Positions 51,471 through 64,000 of a stretch of 64,000 bases of DNA are shown piece by piece. A model generated the notes under the pieces. It was not told the DNA's origin and did no database searches. It saw only the letters and a program-made list of their open reading frames with translations. This DNA comes from Margaritifera margaritifera (lineage: Eukaryota > Mollusca > Bivalvia > Unionida > Margaritiferidae): positions 2,802,001-2,866,000 of the forward strand of contig JAQPZY010001498.1 in NCBI GenBank assembly GCA_029931535.1, in the 5' to 3' direction. The translations under genes were made by a program, and so were the position numbers. Every line of letters begins with the position of its first letter. Within the stretch, counting starts at the first letter, position 1.

Positions 51471-53989
51471 TCCTCATAAACATCGTGAAAAACACTATGA
51501 CAATTAAACAAGACAAAAATTGAAATACTTCAAGTGTTTCTTCCAAAAACATATTTTTGGTCAGTCTTTCCTTTTTTTTATCTTGCTGCAGGCAAGGATT
51601 GTCATCATGGACCACCTTTAATCCCTTTTTTTCTTACAACACGTCAATAAATATCCCGCCTTTGGCCACAACTCTCCAAATTGCAAGAAGGTATCTTTTG
51701 ACAGCTTTTACCTTACACATATCGGTCCTAATCGGATTACTCAGAATGCATGATTGCACAGGTTGCTGCACTGTTGGAAATGGTTCCCAGTAGAATGGTT
51801 TCTGTAATGTGTGGATAGAACATGTAAAAAAAAAAAACTTTTCTCTCCGAATTGAAACAAAATATTTTAGTTTTCAAAAGTGGTAGATTAAAACTATAAA
51901 ATGGTGTCTACAGGTAGATAGCCTTTAAAATGTTTTTTTTTTGTCTTACCGCTGGTGGAATCATGTGTATGAATGGGAAACCAAATATGGGTGATAAAGA
52001 AAATTTAACTTCCATGTATTTCAAAAAGTCCTCTTACCTTGGTCATTTATATTGAAAGAAACCATGATATATTTTGAACATATTTTGTTACCTTCCGATT
52101 TATTGGTAAATTACAAGATAACGGGATTTACCTCCCCTAGGGTAGAGTGCAAACAATGAATGCTGCAGCTTATGTAACTCAGTATTTTCACAATTCCTCA
52201 TCTCTATATAATGCATGCATATTATATCTTTTGTTTTGATAAATAAATATGAGTGCTTGATGATTGTGTTTCTGCTAATTTTCAAACTTGGAAGGGCATT
52301 ACACATCTTTTTGTTTTCCTTTTGTCAAGCCCACATTATTGCAAAAGCAAGACATAGCAGGTTCCATAGTCAACAGTATTTTTAGGTTTTCGTTAAAGAT
52401 TTTCATTTGCATTTATTTCCTAATTCATTGATGGAGTATCCTTATACATGGGATGAATCATTATGAAGTCAAAACAATTCATTCTGTGACATGCTCACTT
52501 GCCCCTTTGACCTTGGGGTCAAGGCAAGCCTTATAAATTTGCATTAAGGTTTTGGTTAAAGTTTTTCCATTTACTTTTATTTCTAAACCCCGTGATAGAT
52601 TTTATTCATACTTGTGATGTATCATTATGATGCTAAGATAATTTATTCTACAACATGCTTGCTCACCCATCTGAATCTGGGGTCAATGTCAGAGCCGTAG
52701 AAAATGTTTTGTTTAATGTATTTTCTTTTGCATGCATTTTCTAAACCCCATGATGGATTTTGTTTATACTTAGAATAAATCAAAATAAAGCCAAGATAAT
52801 TCATTCTGTGGTATGCTTGCTGAACCTTTTGACTTGAGGTCAGTTGCACACATTTAACAGCAATGCTCAAAAATGGGCTCAACATGCAGGCCCAAACCTT
52901 CTTGTTGATTTTCAAAACAAAATGAATTTAAAGCTCCAACTTGGGGATACTTAAAAGATTTAAAAATCGGTTTGTTTTATGTACATGAAACATGTACAAG
53001 AAATAAAAAAGTATATAATTTGGCTGTTAACGTGTGTAGGAAACAGTTTTGGCTTGGAGGAATTGCTCCATGTCTGTGGCATAGTATTCATTTTCTCTTA
53101 CCAATATATTTTATATTACTAATAATAATAATAACAAAATGTATGGTCTTTGGTATAAATAAGACATTAGAGATTGACAGGCCTTTAAGGTTACTTTTTT
53201 GTCAAGGGAGGCAACTCAAATATAGGTAAATGATTAGACCTTATAGTAGATATATCCCTTGGATATTGTTCCACTGGTTGTCGTACTTTCAACAATAGTA
53301 GACAATACTTTTGCTTTTAAAAGGAAATCACAATCATTCCTCTAAAAATGCTTCAGAAAATTTAATATAAATTCTTAAGTGACATCATAACGAAAAGAAA
53401 AGAATATACAAAGATTATTTACAGCAGTCTTATTCATGATAAGGTCAGGTAATTTTTGAAGACCAAAGATATAAAGAAACATTGAGCAGATTATCTACAG
53501 TAGCTTACTCTTGCCATATTTACCCAGTATTTGTTTTCTTTGAGTTGGGCTTGACTGGTTATAATGAGAAATTGGACACCTTTCTGTTGTACTGCATTTA
53601 ACAAGTTTTTAATAAAACGTTTTTACAGTCAACTTGCATCTTTTGTTGTTGTTGTTGTTAGGGCACCCTCATCGGGATTCAGTAACTCTATAGTCAACAC
53701 ATTTTCTGTCTATTCACATTGTTTGTAACTAGCATACATCAACAACACTTGGACATTGTTCAGTAGCATTTGATAGGTGAACTGCCTTGTACATGAACAT
53801 GTGCCGATTAAAAGCATCATCTTTGCATCTTTTTTTTTGTGATTGAGAACTTTCTTTCTTTAATTTGTCATCTTCACAACTGTAACCAGCATAGCTTGGG
53901 AACAATTCAATATATCCAGATGCAATTAGATGTCAACATTGTTTCCTATATGTAGATGTGCCTTTTAGGGGATTGAACTCCATTTTTGG
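51471..53989. other. no gene recognised; short tandem array at 52375-52850
   Basis: AT-rich. Three units of about 160 bp at 52375-52850 share AAACCCC(A/G)TGAT(A/G)GATTTT, AGATAATTCATTCT and TTTTGACCTTGGGGTCAA-like words. AATAAA at about 53610 followed by a GTTGTTGTTGTT run is one possible transcript end. No coding sequence is supported. Confidence 0.5.
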
Positions 53990-54180
53990 CAAGCCACATT
54001 GGCTCAGTGGTGAAGGCATCAGACTCGCAACCAGAAGGGTGCTGGGTTCCATTCCCACCATTGGATCTGCTACCATTGTCTGTCTTTGGGCAAGGCACTT
54101 AACTTGTCTCATCATGATGTGCTGCTGCATCATAAATACCAACCCCAAATTCCCCCAAACTACTCCATTTTTGACTGAGT
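53990..54180 (+). mobile_element. tRNA-derived SINE with intact tRNA-like head
   Basis: Head ATTGGCTCAGTGGTGAAGGC, ATCAGACTCGCAACCAGAAG, GGTGCTGGGTTCCATTCCCA has the order of A box, anticodon arm and B box. The body carries TCTTTGGGCAAGGCACTTAA. Related in its body to 13770 and to family S. It is a SINE rather than a tRNA gene because the acceptor stem does not pair. Confidence 0.72.
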
Positions 54181-55149
54181 GATGGACTTCAATTTATTTT
54201 AGACCTTCACATTTGAAGTTGCCTGTTAGAGTCCCACCATAGTCCAGGAATGTTTCAATGTGTTCTAATACCATTTGGTATGCCCATTGTCTTTGAGACA
54301 AATGTGTTTATTGATACTTTTGTTTCTTACAGTTCTTTATAAAAAGAGTTATGGCCCCCTTTATCAATATTTACCTTCATTGGCTGCTATTTTAGCTAGT
54401 GATTACATTTGCAATTCTCTTCCAATGGTGCAAATAGGTACATTTGTAGGAGCATGTAAAGATGGCATGCTCCTATGTAAATTTGGCAACAACATGCAAT
54501 TGCACGAGGAATTGAGTATGCCAAGCTATGAATATCTTTCAAATACTAACTGTAAAGAAAATGTCCAAGTCATACTGCTATAATAAGTTGGGACAGATAT
54601 ATATGAAGAGGTAGAGATAAACCAATGTATAAATCTCCACTGCTTTCCTTCTGTTCATGTACTCCACCTAAAGTTTGTTCAATGTGGAGGGTACCACTCT
54701 AAATAGTTGAAGAACATATCATTTCTTTGCTAATGTCAGTCATTTCAACTGCTTACAACTCTCAAAATGCACTGATGTCAGTCTCTCTGAAATAATAAAA
54801 AGTAGTTTCAGAGTACACAAGAAACACACCCATCCACACTTAAAATCTCTCCCCCCCCCCCTGCACACACATGGCTGACATGTTTTAAACATGATTAGCT
54901 AGCTCTATGATGCAAGATGAGTTAATTCCTACTACTTCTATCATTAGCTGTACTGTCAACTTTTTCATTACTTGTATTGACAATATGCATATTTGCACGA
55001 GTTTGTTTATCTATATCGCTAGGCACAATCTCGTGTTGTCTAGAATTCCTCGGCCATAAATTGGTATCAGGTTTGAATGAATTCATATTTTTGGCAAATA
55101 CTTGATGGCCCACTACTTTTCAGAACAGAAGATGTTGGTTTTTTTGTTT
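54181..55149. other. no gene recognised
   Basis: A 102-codon plus-strand open frame (54275-54583) has no recognisable motif. It contains a hairpin, GGAGCATGTAAAGATGGCATG and onwards, at 54448-54475. A poly-C run lies near 54851. Confidence 0.45.
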
Positions 55150-55357
55150 GTCGTTTTGCTTAATTGTCGGTTAGTTGGTTGGCATTTAACAGCACTTGGA
55201 GCATATTATTGGTCATATCATGCCGAGATAATGGAAGCTAAGTGCCCTTCCCAGGAAAAACTGAGGCAGTTGACCCAGGCTGGCCTGGTTGGGTATCGAA
55301 CCTGCAAACCTTTCAATTATAAGACCGATCCTCTGCCAACTGAGCTACCATGGTTTC
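55150..55357 (-). mobile_element. SINE family S, copy 4
   Basis: Minus strand head TGGTAGCTCAGTTGGCAGAG and B-box-like GGTTCGATACCC; body GGGCACTTAGCTTCCATTAT and CTCGGCATGATATGAC. It is homologous to 26710, 40881 and 42359. Confidence 0.77.
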
Positions 55358-56854
55358 CTTTTGCTAAAATGAGAACATTCTGATAGAGCATCACTTAACA
55401 ATTATCTTGTGCCACCAGACCAACCCAATAAGCATAAGTGAGTCACTGTGACCTAATTTTGAGATGAGCATGTAGTGCTGTTGAGGACTGATAAATGCTG
55501 AGCTAAGGAGGTCTATGATGTGGACTGAAAGATCACCCAGGTGTTAAATAAAGGTCACTGCAACCTAATCAGTCTAATCATCCCTTACTACTCAAGATAC
55601 ATCCATTTTTCTGTTACAGCAATATACAACCAGTAAGGTCAAAGATATATACCATATTTTCTAGCTCCTTCATGCAGAAAAAAAATAGATCACTGTGACA
55701 TTTTATTTGGGCCAATATACTCCAGAAGATTTATCAGCAAGTTACACGATTCAAAATTACAGAACAAATGGTGTTAAAATTATGTACTGATATTTGCAAG
55801 AATGAAAAAAACTATACTGCAAACTGCACATGCTACACCCATCTAATGACCATTTCCAACTGATTACCTTTACCTTTATGCTTGAGACTTGACTAATACA
55901 TGATAAGGTGCAGACCTGGGTAAAGTTTCATCACAATATCTATGGGTTAAAAAGTGGAAGCCTGAATAAGTAAAAAGCTACCAGCCGGCATTACTGTGAC
56001 CCTGACCTTGAGGTAAGGGGTATGACTGAATACACATGGCATTGTCGAGTCAAGATATAAAACAGGTTCAAGTTTTATTATATCTTCATTGGTTCAGAAG
56101 TTATACCTGTACATGGATATAGGTCACTGATTTATATTTTTCCTTGCCATGACCATGACCTGTATACATGTAATTGGAGACAGCTTAATTAAAATATCCT
56201 AAGTGGTTCAAAAGTATGCCTGACAAGGATATGTTGCAGAATTTTTCCCTGCCATAACCTTGAAGCATGTGACACCATCTAGTCATGATATATACTTGGG
56301 GCAATTTTTATGAAAATCTCTCCAACAAATACATAGTTACAGGCTGGACAAAGAAATGTTGACGGATGAATGGCCAGATGACTCCTTAATATAATATGCC
56401 CAATTAAGATGGACCTATAAAAACAAAATATTCTGACAGCAATATTGGCAAGGAAAATGCAACATGAACACAATTTTTCACAAAGCAATACAGTGAATTA
56501 AGAGTGGTCAGTACAAGAGGGTTTGACACCATAAATATTATTTTTGCCACTTGTGAATACCACATTCAATATAATGTCAACATTGTGTGCTTAAGAAATT
56601 ATTTGGGTACATTTTGAAAAATTTAAGATCATATCATATTATAAAGAGTACTCATCATATGTGTGTACACACCAAAAGAGTTAGCTCTCTTTGTCTATGT
56701 TTGGAGTTATCCACTTGGGAGGTTCACTGTCTCTCCAAATATGGTCACACTGAATAAAGCAATATGAAAGATTCAATTTTTAGACCGATTTAACCCATTA
56801 AGTGGGTCAGTGGACATGCATAGTGGTGAGTTCCAAGAAAATCATGATATTATA
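55358..56854. other. no gene; diverged repeats with GTGACCT words
   Basis: Scattered CACTGTGACCT, CCTTGACCTTGAGGT and similar words suggest decayed tandem arrays like those at 26 kb and 63 kb. No exon-like segments. Confidence 0.45.
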
Positions 56855-57335
56855 GGTTGGTTTTATCAGCTGCTTCTGTCCTGCGAGGCATGCCAGGATA
56901 GAGAGGGAGGTTTTAGCAGCTGCTTCCCTCACACAAGGCATGCCAAAGATTGAGAAGCAGGTATTATCAGCTGCTTTCCTCAAAATTGATGCAAGAGATC
57001 GAGAATCAGTTTCTAGCAGCTACTTCCCCATCACGAGGCATGCCATGTGTTGAAAGGCAGGTTGTAACAGATGCTTTCCTCCTGATAGGCAGATTTTAGC
57101 AGCTGCTTCTCTCCCAGGAGGCATGCCAGGTATCGAAAGGCAAGTTTTAGCAGCTGCTTCTTTCCTACAAGGCATGTCAGGTATTGAGAGGCAGATTTTA
57201 GCAGCCGCTTCCTTCCCACAAGGCATGCCAGGTATTGAGGCAGGTTTTAGCAGCCGCTTCCTTCCCACAAGGCATGCCAGGTATTGAGGCAGGTTTTAGC
57301 AGCTGCTTCCCTCCCAAAAGGCATGCCACGGATTG
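56855..57335. repeat. 50-bp minisatellite
   Basis: About nine or ten units near 50 bp. Each carries GGTTTTAGCAGCTGCTTCC, CTCCCACAAGGCATGCCAGG and TATTGAGAGGCA. Each unit includes the palindrome AGCAGCTGCT (with an E box CAGCTG) and a GGCATGCC palindrome. Some minus-strand units are 51 bp, which produces a fortuitous open frame with repeated MPCGKEAAAKICLSIPG. Confidence 0.92.
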
Positions 57336-59689
57336 AGAAATGTGTGCTCAGTAAGAGAAATTTTGATGCGAGTTTTGTCCAAAAATGTAAGCATGTGGGG
57401 GTGTTACATTAAATATGGTATAAAGATTTGTCTAAAAACATGATGTAACCTACATTTCCCTGCAGAATTATTGTATTTGCTCCTGAACACTGTTGATCAG
57501 GGTCTACATCTTTGTTCTACATATGATTTCCAGCAAACAGCATAGAGCCTGATCTGTGGTGTATTAAAGTAACAGTATATCTGTCTTTACACTGTTTGCA
57601 ACTAGGCAGACATTATAGAATAGTAAATAAAATAAGTGTTCCACAGGACCGGGTGTCTCTTCTGCATCCATTTGCCGATGTATCTTTACTATATCTGATG
57701 TGCCAAAATTTAACACAAAACTTCAACATTTTTTTTTCATCACTGTGTCAAAAGTGACATCTATGTCTTACCATGATAATGCAGGCAAGACAAAAAGCAG
57801 ATACAATGTTTCCAACTTTATCAGAACAAGAAACAAAAAAAGCATTGTTCATGATAATACATGCAAGGTAGAGGAACTAAATCATTGCTATATTTATTTA
57901 TAGACTGCAAGATTTGCATTTTCTTGAACAGGTAGAGACAAAGTGTAGCTTTCCCTTGTTATAACACCCTTCATTTTAACGAAATTCTGGATATAACCCA
58001 GTACTGCTGCTATGGCTCCAGTGACCAAAATTAAACCACTGTACTTGAATTGGTCCATCAAATGTATGACAACATGGGTTAAAAAGGAAAAAAGATGAAA
58101 CTTAGTATTATATCTTTATTTCTTTTTTAAAACATTATTATTTGACAAAATTAAATGCACAAATACCATGAAATGAAAAAATATATTTAATTTACATAAA
58201 CTGAAATTACTACTACACATTTGACTGATGTTTTCTTTATTACCCCACCCCTCCTCCTAACACATGATTTCATTAAATTTTCAATCACATTTCAGTACAT
58301 AATGTGGTCAGCGGTTATGTACCCCAAATATTGAGTTAAAACGAGGGAAAGCTGTATATTTAAATCACTTTTATTTGTGTAAATAAGTGCATTCACACCA
58401 AAATATTTCAGGGCAGTAAAAAATAGTATACACTGAAATTATAACCAAAAAAGGTTTCAGAGTCAAAAACAAGTGGCCTAGATTTGAAGTTTCAATAAAT
58501 TAAATCATAGACTTCATGCATCTTTAAATTTTAAGAAACACTAATTTTGCAGACAGTCACAGCATACTGCTGGTCAATATGCAGAGTCAAAGTTTATGAT
58601 GCATTGAAAAAGTCATTGTGACTAAACCCTCCTTGATTTATAACATTCCAAAATAAAAAAATCAGTGAACAATACAAACAAAACAGGGGATAGAAGTGGC
58701 TCCAAAATTCACCAAAATTGTGTGCAATTTAAATTTTACCTCAAGAAATTTTACTAGTGAGTGAAGAGCAGACTTAACTCTTATCCAATATATTACTTTT
58801 GGACCTGAGACTGGGTATGTCTTACATTAAGACAAGAATTCAACACAATGCTACATCTTGCCTGCTATACCAAGGCATAATCCAAAAGCAATGCAAAGTT
58901 GTGAACCTTGAAAATTACATCACTGTCACTTACATTTGCTTGTGAGAAACACCCTCCAAGATGAATACACCCATCAAGTTTCATAACTTTATATAAAACT
59001 GTGTCAGAGAAAGTGAGCCTGAAACAACAACAACAACACTGCCACCAGAAAAGTAATCACTGTATCTCGCCTATGGCTTGCTGGTAAGACAATTAGAGGG
59101 GCTTCCGTACATGCAAAGCCTGACCACTCCTGAAAATCACTTGCTGACAATACATGTACTCGTATGCCGTAAACTGTACAGTGCCAAGTTATTAATTTTT
59201 GTATGGGAGGCAACTCAATCATCTTGCCATTGCATACTACTCTAGGTCTCTCAGAGGCTATACCTGGTTCAGGTTTCCATTACACAGTAATGTAAGCCAA
59301 AGCATTCCAGGTGACCAATATACAGGATGGCAATGCTCCAGAAGTTGTTGATGAACAATAGTCTAAATTAAATCATCTTTTCCTTGTATTACCCTCAATA
59401 CTTTTACCAACTTTCATTTAATTCCATTTCTTTGGTTCTTTCATTCAAACACACAGAGAAAGGAGTGAAAACTGAGGCTCTTCCACTGAAGTGGTTGGGC
59501 TAACAAAACAAGAGACCCAAGTTGGTCTGATATCACTCACCAGTATTACATAACAGTTGACCTTTTCACTATGCAGGCTTATATAGTATTAAAGAACACA
59601 ACCTATGTAAACTATCTCCCAAAGTTTTTCGCATAATGATTTCACTTATTTTACTATATCCTTCTATAGATAAAGGCATATTTATTATG
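57336..59689. other. no gene recognised; MITE-like inverted pair near 57.9-58.4 kb
   Basis: Apart from a fragment of MITE M near 57495-57565 and the inverted-end element at 57946-58354, nothing is recognised. An AAC trinucleotide run lies near 59021. Confidence 0.45.
57946..58354. mobile_element. possible pogo-like MITE
   Basis: The left end TAGCTTTCCCTTGTTATAAC and the inverted right end TACAGCTTTCCCTCGTTTTA match imperfectly, with TA at the borders and TATAAC words like those in the 27917 element. The inside is AT-rich and noncoding. Confidence 0.5.
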
Positions 59690-61440
59690 TACAGTCTCTT
59701 GCTCATAATCAAAGTCATGAAAAATCTTATTGATATAAACCCATTTACCAAGTCTGATAGAAATTCAATGAAAAATATAGTCTCTAGATCCAGAAAGGTA
59801 ATACACTCAGTCAATGAGATGCAAGGTATCTCATTAATATGAGCAGATCTCACTTATTATAGAACCTGTCAATGCCAATGATAATGCAAGGATAAGGTAG
59901 AGCTAAATCTGTGTGGAATTCGGTCTTAAGAGTGGTAACAAGCTTAACCAATCAGATACAGGATTATCTCATTAATATGTGTTGCTCATAATAAAACAGA
60001 TTATATATCTGGATGATATAAGCCTATTTATCAAAGTTTGATAAAAATATTATAAAAAATGGAGTCCCTAAAGTGTTGACACACTCAACCAATCAGATGC
60101 AAAATCACATCATTAATATCCATGAATCTTGCTCATAATTGTACACATCCAAGATCTAAATGATCTTAATGATTTAAGTGTATTTACCAAGTCTGATCAA
60201 AATTGGATCAGAAATACTGTCTCTAGAGTGGTAAAAAGCTCAGCTAATCACATGCAAGATCATCTCATTATTATGCATGTAACCAGCGCATTGTGAAACT
60301 TCTGCAAAATCTTCATCATATAGCCTATATTTTTGAAATTTGATCAAAACTGTACAAAAATATCGCATCCAGAGTGGTAACAAGGTCAGCCAATATGATG
60401 CAAAAGCACCTCATTAATAAAAGTGGATCTTGTTCATTATCAAAATTGTCTATGATCTTGATGATTTAAAGTATATACATGTATTCCAAGTCTGATACAA
60501 ATCAGATCAGAAATATGGTTTTAAAGAGTGTTAACAAGCACAACCAATCATATGCTATATCACCTCATTCATTTGCATGGATCTTTCTCATTATCAAACT
60601 CATCCAAGATCTTAAAGATCCAGATGGGATAAATATCGGATCAGAATCATGACTTTCCAAGTGGTAATAAGCTCACCCAATCGGATGCAAGGTCACCTCA
60701 TTATGTGTGGATCTCACTCATTATCAAAATTGTCCAAGATCTTGATGATATGAGCATATATTCCAAGTTTGATCAAACCTGGATTAAGAATATGGCTTCC
60801 AAGGTGGCAACAACCTCAGTCAATTAGATGCAAGATCACTTCATTAATATCCATTGATTTCACTCATTATCGAAATGGTCCAAAATTGTGATGATATAAG
60901 CATATATTCCAAGTATGATAAAAATCAGATCAGAAATCTAGCCTCTGAAGTGGTAACAAGCTCAGCTAATCAGATGCAAGATAACCGCATTAATATGCAT
61001 GAATCTTGCACCTGAACACACACAAGATCTTTATGAAATTTCAGCTCATATTTCAATTTTGATAAAAATCAGATCAGAAATATGACTTCCACAGTGGTAA
61101 CAAGCTAAGCAAATGAGATGCAAGGTGATCTCATTACTTCTCACTCATTTTTCTGGGATCTTAATGATATAAGCATATATTTCAAATCTGCTCAAAACTG
61201 GATCAGAAATAAGGCCTATAGAGTGACAACAAGTTCAGCCAATCAAATACAAGATCACCTCACTAGTCTGAATGGATCTCACTCATTATCGAACTCATCC
61301 GAGATCTTAAAGATTTAAATATATCTTTCAAGTTTGATCAAACCAGACCAGAAATTCGGCCTCCAGAGTGGCAACATGGCTAGCCAAACAAATGCAGAAT
61401 CACATCCATAATATGCGTGGATCTCGCTCATTACTGAACT
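59690..61440 (-). repeat. satellite B array, reverse orientation
   Basis: About twelve diverged units of roughly 145 bp: AGAGTGGTAACAAGCTCAGC, CAATCAGATGCAAGATCACC, TCATTAATATGCATGGATCT and GATCAGAAATATGG. These are the reverse complement of the units in the 37030-38360 array. This array is uninterrupted. Confidence 0.9.
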
Positions 61441-63480
61441 CATCTAGTGGTTCAGCCAGGTTTGACAAAAAATGGGCTAATTGAGACCCATCATTTGAGA
61501 AAGTTGACCAATGGTGTCATGATAAATTGAAACATCATTTACATAGTCTATTTAACAAGTTATTTGCATGAAAAACCAAATAAATAACCATCTTTACTTT
61601 AAGATTATCCTCTCTGATGCCTCTGATCATATTCTAGCAGCGCAGGAGCTAGAAGTAGAAGTCTACAATTTTATGTCCCTCCAGCATCACAGTCATCACA
61701 GCTTTTAAGCCATTTCTTGATGTGTGATAATATTTTTCTTCTTTTTGTCTGTCATTGTGGAATCCAATTTTTATTCACCACAAGTTTCACTTTCTGTTAG
61801 AATTTCATCTCGGTTTTTATGGGTTTTACCAGCTTGTTCACTGGAGTCATCGGATCTGCAGTAATTTTTATATCACCATAACAATTTGAGCATGACACTT
61901 AGGTAAAGAAATCAGTTTTATGTTGTTCCATATATACCTCTTAGCAAAACTTCACCACCTTTACAAATGATAAATGGCACTATGTTGTATCATGTGACTG
62001 GAAGCTTGTACTTACAAGAATCGCTAAGACAACTTTTTCTTTTCATCAAAAATGTTAATAAAACACAAGTGGAAGTTACCTCAATACATTACTTGAATTT
62101 CATATTTTTTCATCAAGACTATTGCAATTTGGTCGCATGCCGAGCTTATTCTTAACTTCTCAACCAAGAAATATTATGGGATATACATGTAATGAGTATA
62201 TGATCATATCCTGAGGATCCCTAACTTTGCCATATATGGGATTAGGAGAATTAGGGAAAATAGACATAGCATAGTGATCAGTGCAACTGAAACAGATTGT
62301 TTGATAGATTTTGTTCAATTTCATAAAACAATCAGTGAGCAATCCAGACATTTAAGGATTGACTGTTGCATCTGTATCCAAAGTGTAAACATGCAATTGT
62401 TGACAGACAGATGACGGACAATGCACAATGGACACATGGTCATACCATTCTTGACCTTATGGCCAGGTGAGCTAAAAAACCTTTCCATATGTTCACAGAG
62501 AACACGTTTGAGATGATGCATAAACCCCATGGTAATGACAATCTGTAAAGACATCATATAAATTTCCTTAAAAACCTAAACTTACCAAGGTTATATTCTG
62601 CATTTTTACAGGGAAAAATATCGATGGCAAAACCAGAACTCTAACCCAAGACCTCACCATAGTGTCTGGGCTCTCTTCACCTGGTCTCTGCCAGACAACA
62701 CCGCTATTCCTGTACATGTGATCAACTTTATGAGCCTTTTTTGAGTTATGTCCTTGAAACTTCATCTGCCACAACAACCTTTTTGCGATTCACAGTAAAA
62801 GACTATCACATTTAGAGGTTTTAAGTGTCTGATCCCACCGCTGTCACCAACTTTACATGTGAGAACATCAATTTTGAAGCAAGGCTACTATTCTTGAATG
62901 AGGAATTTTGATTTTTTCTTTAAACTCAGTTCTGCTCTTAGTTAAATTAAATCATGTAAACAAACATGATAGAAAGTGCACAAAAATATAAAAAATTTAA
63001 ATTTTTCCTGATCAAACATGGTTAAAAATATACATTAATGTTGTTAATTTTTACTAGATATTTCTTCTGATCTTGCAACTATGAAAGAATATAAAATGTG
63101 ATTCTTTATCAATGATATAGTGATATACATTTTTCATTCCACTCCCCCCACCAATTTCTACAAATGTAAATATGAGTTACATTTAGTTCAATGGTGACAA
63201 TAGATATATGAATCAGCCTTATGTTAATATATATATATATATTTAAATCCAAGTCTGGTCCTGAAGTTTTAAAAAACTTTAAGACATAGTTTAGAATCAG
63301 TCATTCAATTTTTGGCTTTCAACAGATTCTATGTACAAAATAATACAGGCATAAAATATCTGGGGCTAACTTTCGACTTGCTGAATCTTATCAATTAGAT
63401 ATAACACAAGTACTGTGAACAGTATATTATGCACCTGCCCAATGTTTCATAGCCCACCATGTAGGTACTAGTAGGAAATG
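61441..63480. other. no gene recognised
   Basis: AT-rich DNA with short open frames only. A short TA run lies near 63225. Nothing else is supported. Confidence 0.45.
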
Positions 63481-64000
63481 GTTGACTTGGGAGATTATTG
63501 ACCAGTGGGTCTCAATGGCCTTGACTCTTTGGTCAAAGTATGCAGTTTTGAACTAAACATACTGTGCAAAAACCATTATTTTCTTATTAGACATGTCATG
63601 ACCTTGACCTCTGATCCAAAAATGTATACATTTCCTTCATACCCTAAGTGTAATCCATCTGGACTTGAGAACAAATGGTATTGTACAGAACCCATTTTCC
63701 TTCGAGTTACAATGACCTTTGACATTTTACCTTTTGACCCCAAAATCAATAGGCCTCTTTCTTACCACTCTGTCAAGATACATGGTCTAGAAATGAAGTT
63801 ATTATGTGAAAACTATTCTTCTTCTTTCAGTCACAGTGACCAAGAAAATTCACCTTTTTAACTCATAATCAATGGGCTTCTTTCTTTCCCAAAGTGGAAG
63901 CCATCCACAAACTTTGGTGAAGGTACATAGTCAGTAACTTCAGTATTTAGTCCAAAATCAACAGGCTACTTCCCAATACTGCAAATACAAGCTATCACTA
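63480..64000 (+). repeat. diverged tandem repeat, 'TGACCTTTGACC' type, runs off the window
   Basis: Units of roughly 160-190 bp share ATGACCTTTGAC or CATGACCTTGACC, CCCCAAAATCAATAGGC and TGTCAAGATACATGGT-like words. The open frame at 63505-63861 follows these repeats and is not taken as a gene. Confidence 0.6.

Noticed and set aside
53990..54060. tRNA gene
   Set aside because: A and B boxes are present but the acceptor and other stems do not pair, and the sequence continues into a SINE body.
54275..54583. 102-codon plus-strand frame
   Set aside because: No recognisable motif, no exon-border support, and composition like the surrounding DNA.
57020..57268. 82-codon minus-strand frame with a repeated 17-residue unit
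   Set aside because: It follows the 50-51 bp minisatellite; other units break the frame and no start context or flanking exon is seen.

Overview
The window looks like AT-rich, intron-rich animal DNA, most likely from a mollusc and probably a bivalve. The reasons are long introns with GT/AG borders, a clear animal ER gene split into small exons, and dense SINEs, hAT and pogo-like DNA elements, solo LTRs, a DIRS-like reverse transcriptase relic and diverged tandem arrays of about 140-160 bp of the kind common in bivalves. Nothing bacterial was seen (no operons, no CRISPR). The taxon is an inference from repeat style and protein similarity.

Layout. From 0 to 3 kb there is a decayed DIRS/Ngaro-like retroelement. 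From 4.9 to 8.3 kb there are candidate exons of an unrecognised plus-strand gene with phase-compatible alternative 3' ends. From 8.3 to 23.5 kb the DNA is mostly noncoding: a tRNA-derived SINE, a tandem duplication of about 1 kb (16.6-19.1 kb), an LTR-like stretch preceded by a decayed coding region (19.1-20.6 kb), and two solo LTRs of one family in opposite orientation (20.7-23.0 kb), each with a 4-bp target duplication. From 24 to 25 kb there is a less AT-rich stretch that may hold an upstream promoter or noncoding exon. From 27.5 to 30.4 kb lies a nest of DNA transposons, including a 1.4-kb hAT deletion derivative that still has a splice-compatible two-exon reading frame on the minus strand.

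The main gene is a calumenin (CREC family, EF-hand, secretory pathway) on the plus strand. Its coding exons lie between 30871 and 48590. It has a signal peptide, six EF-hand positions (the second degenerate), a conserved N-glycosylation sequon and a C-terminal HDEF retrieval signal. The fifth EF-hand is encoded by two alternative exons in tandem (6a and 6b). Their phases allow exactly one to be used: joining both or neither breaks the frame. The introns hold several tandem-repeat arrays, and two copies of one MITE family end 16 and 29 bp upstream of the acceptors of exons 2 and 3.

From 48.6 to 64 kb the sequence is the 3' untranslated or downstream region of calumenin, followed by repeats: a fragment of a hAT-type zinc finger on the minus strand, more SINEs, a 50-bp minisatellite, and a second array of the same 145-bp satellite found in calumenin intron 2, here in inverted orientation. 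No other confident protein gene was found.
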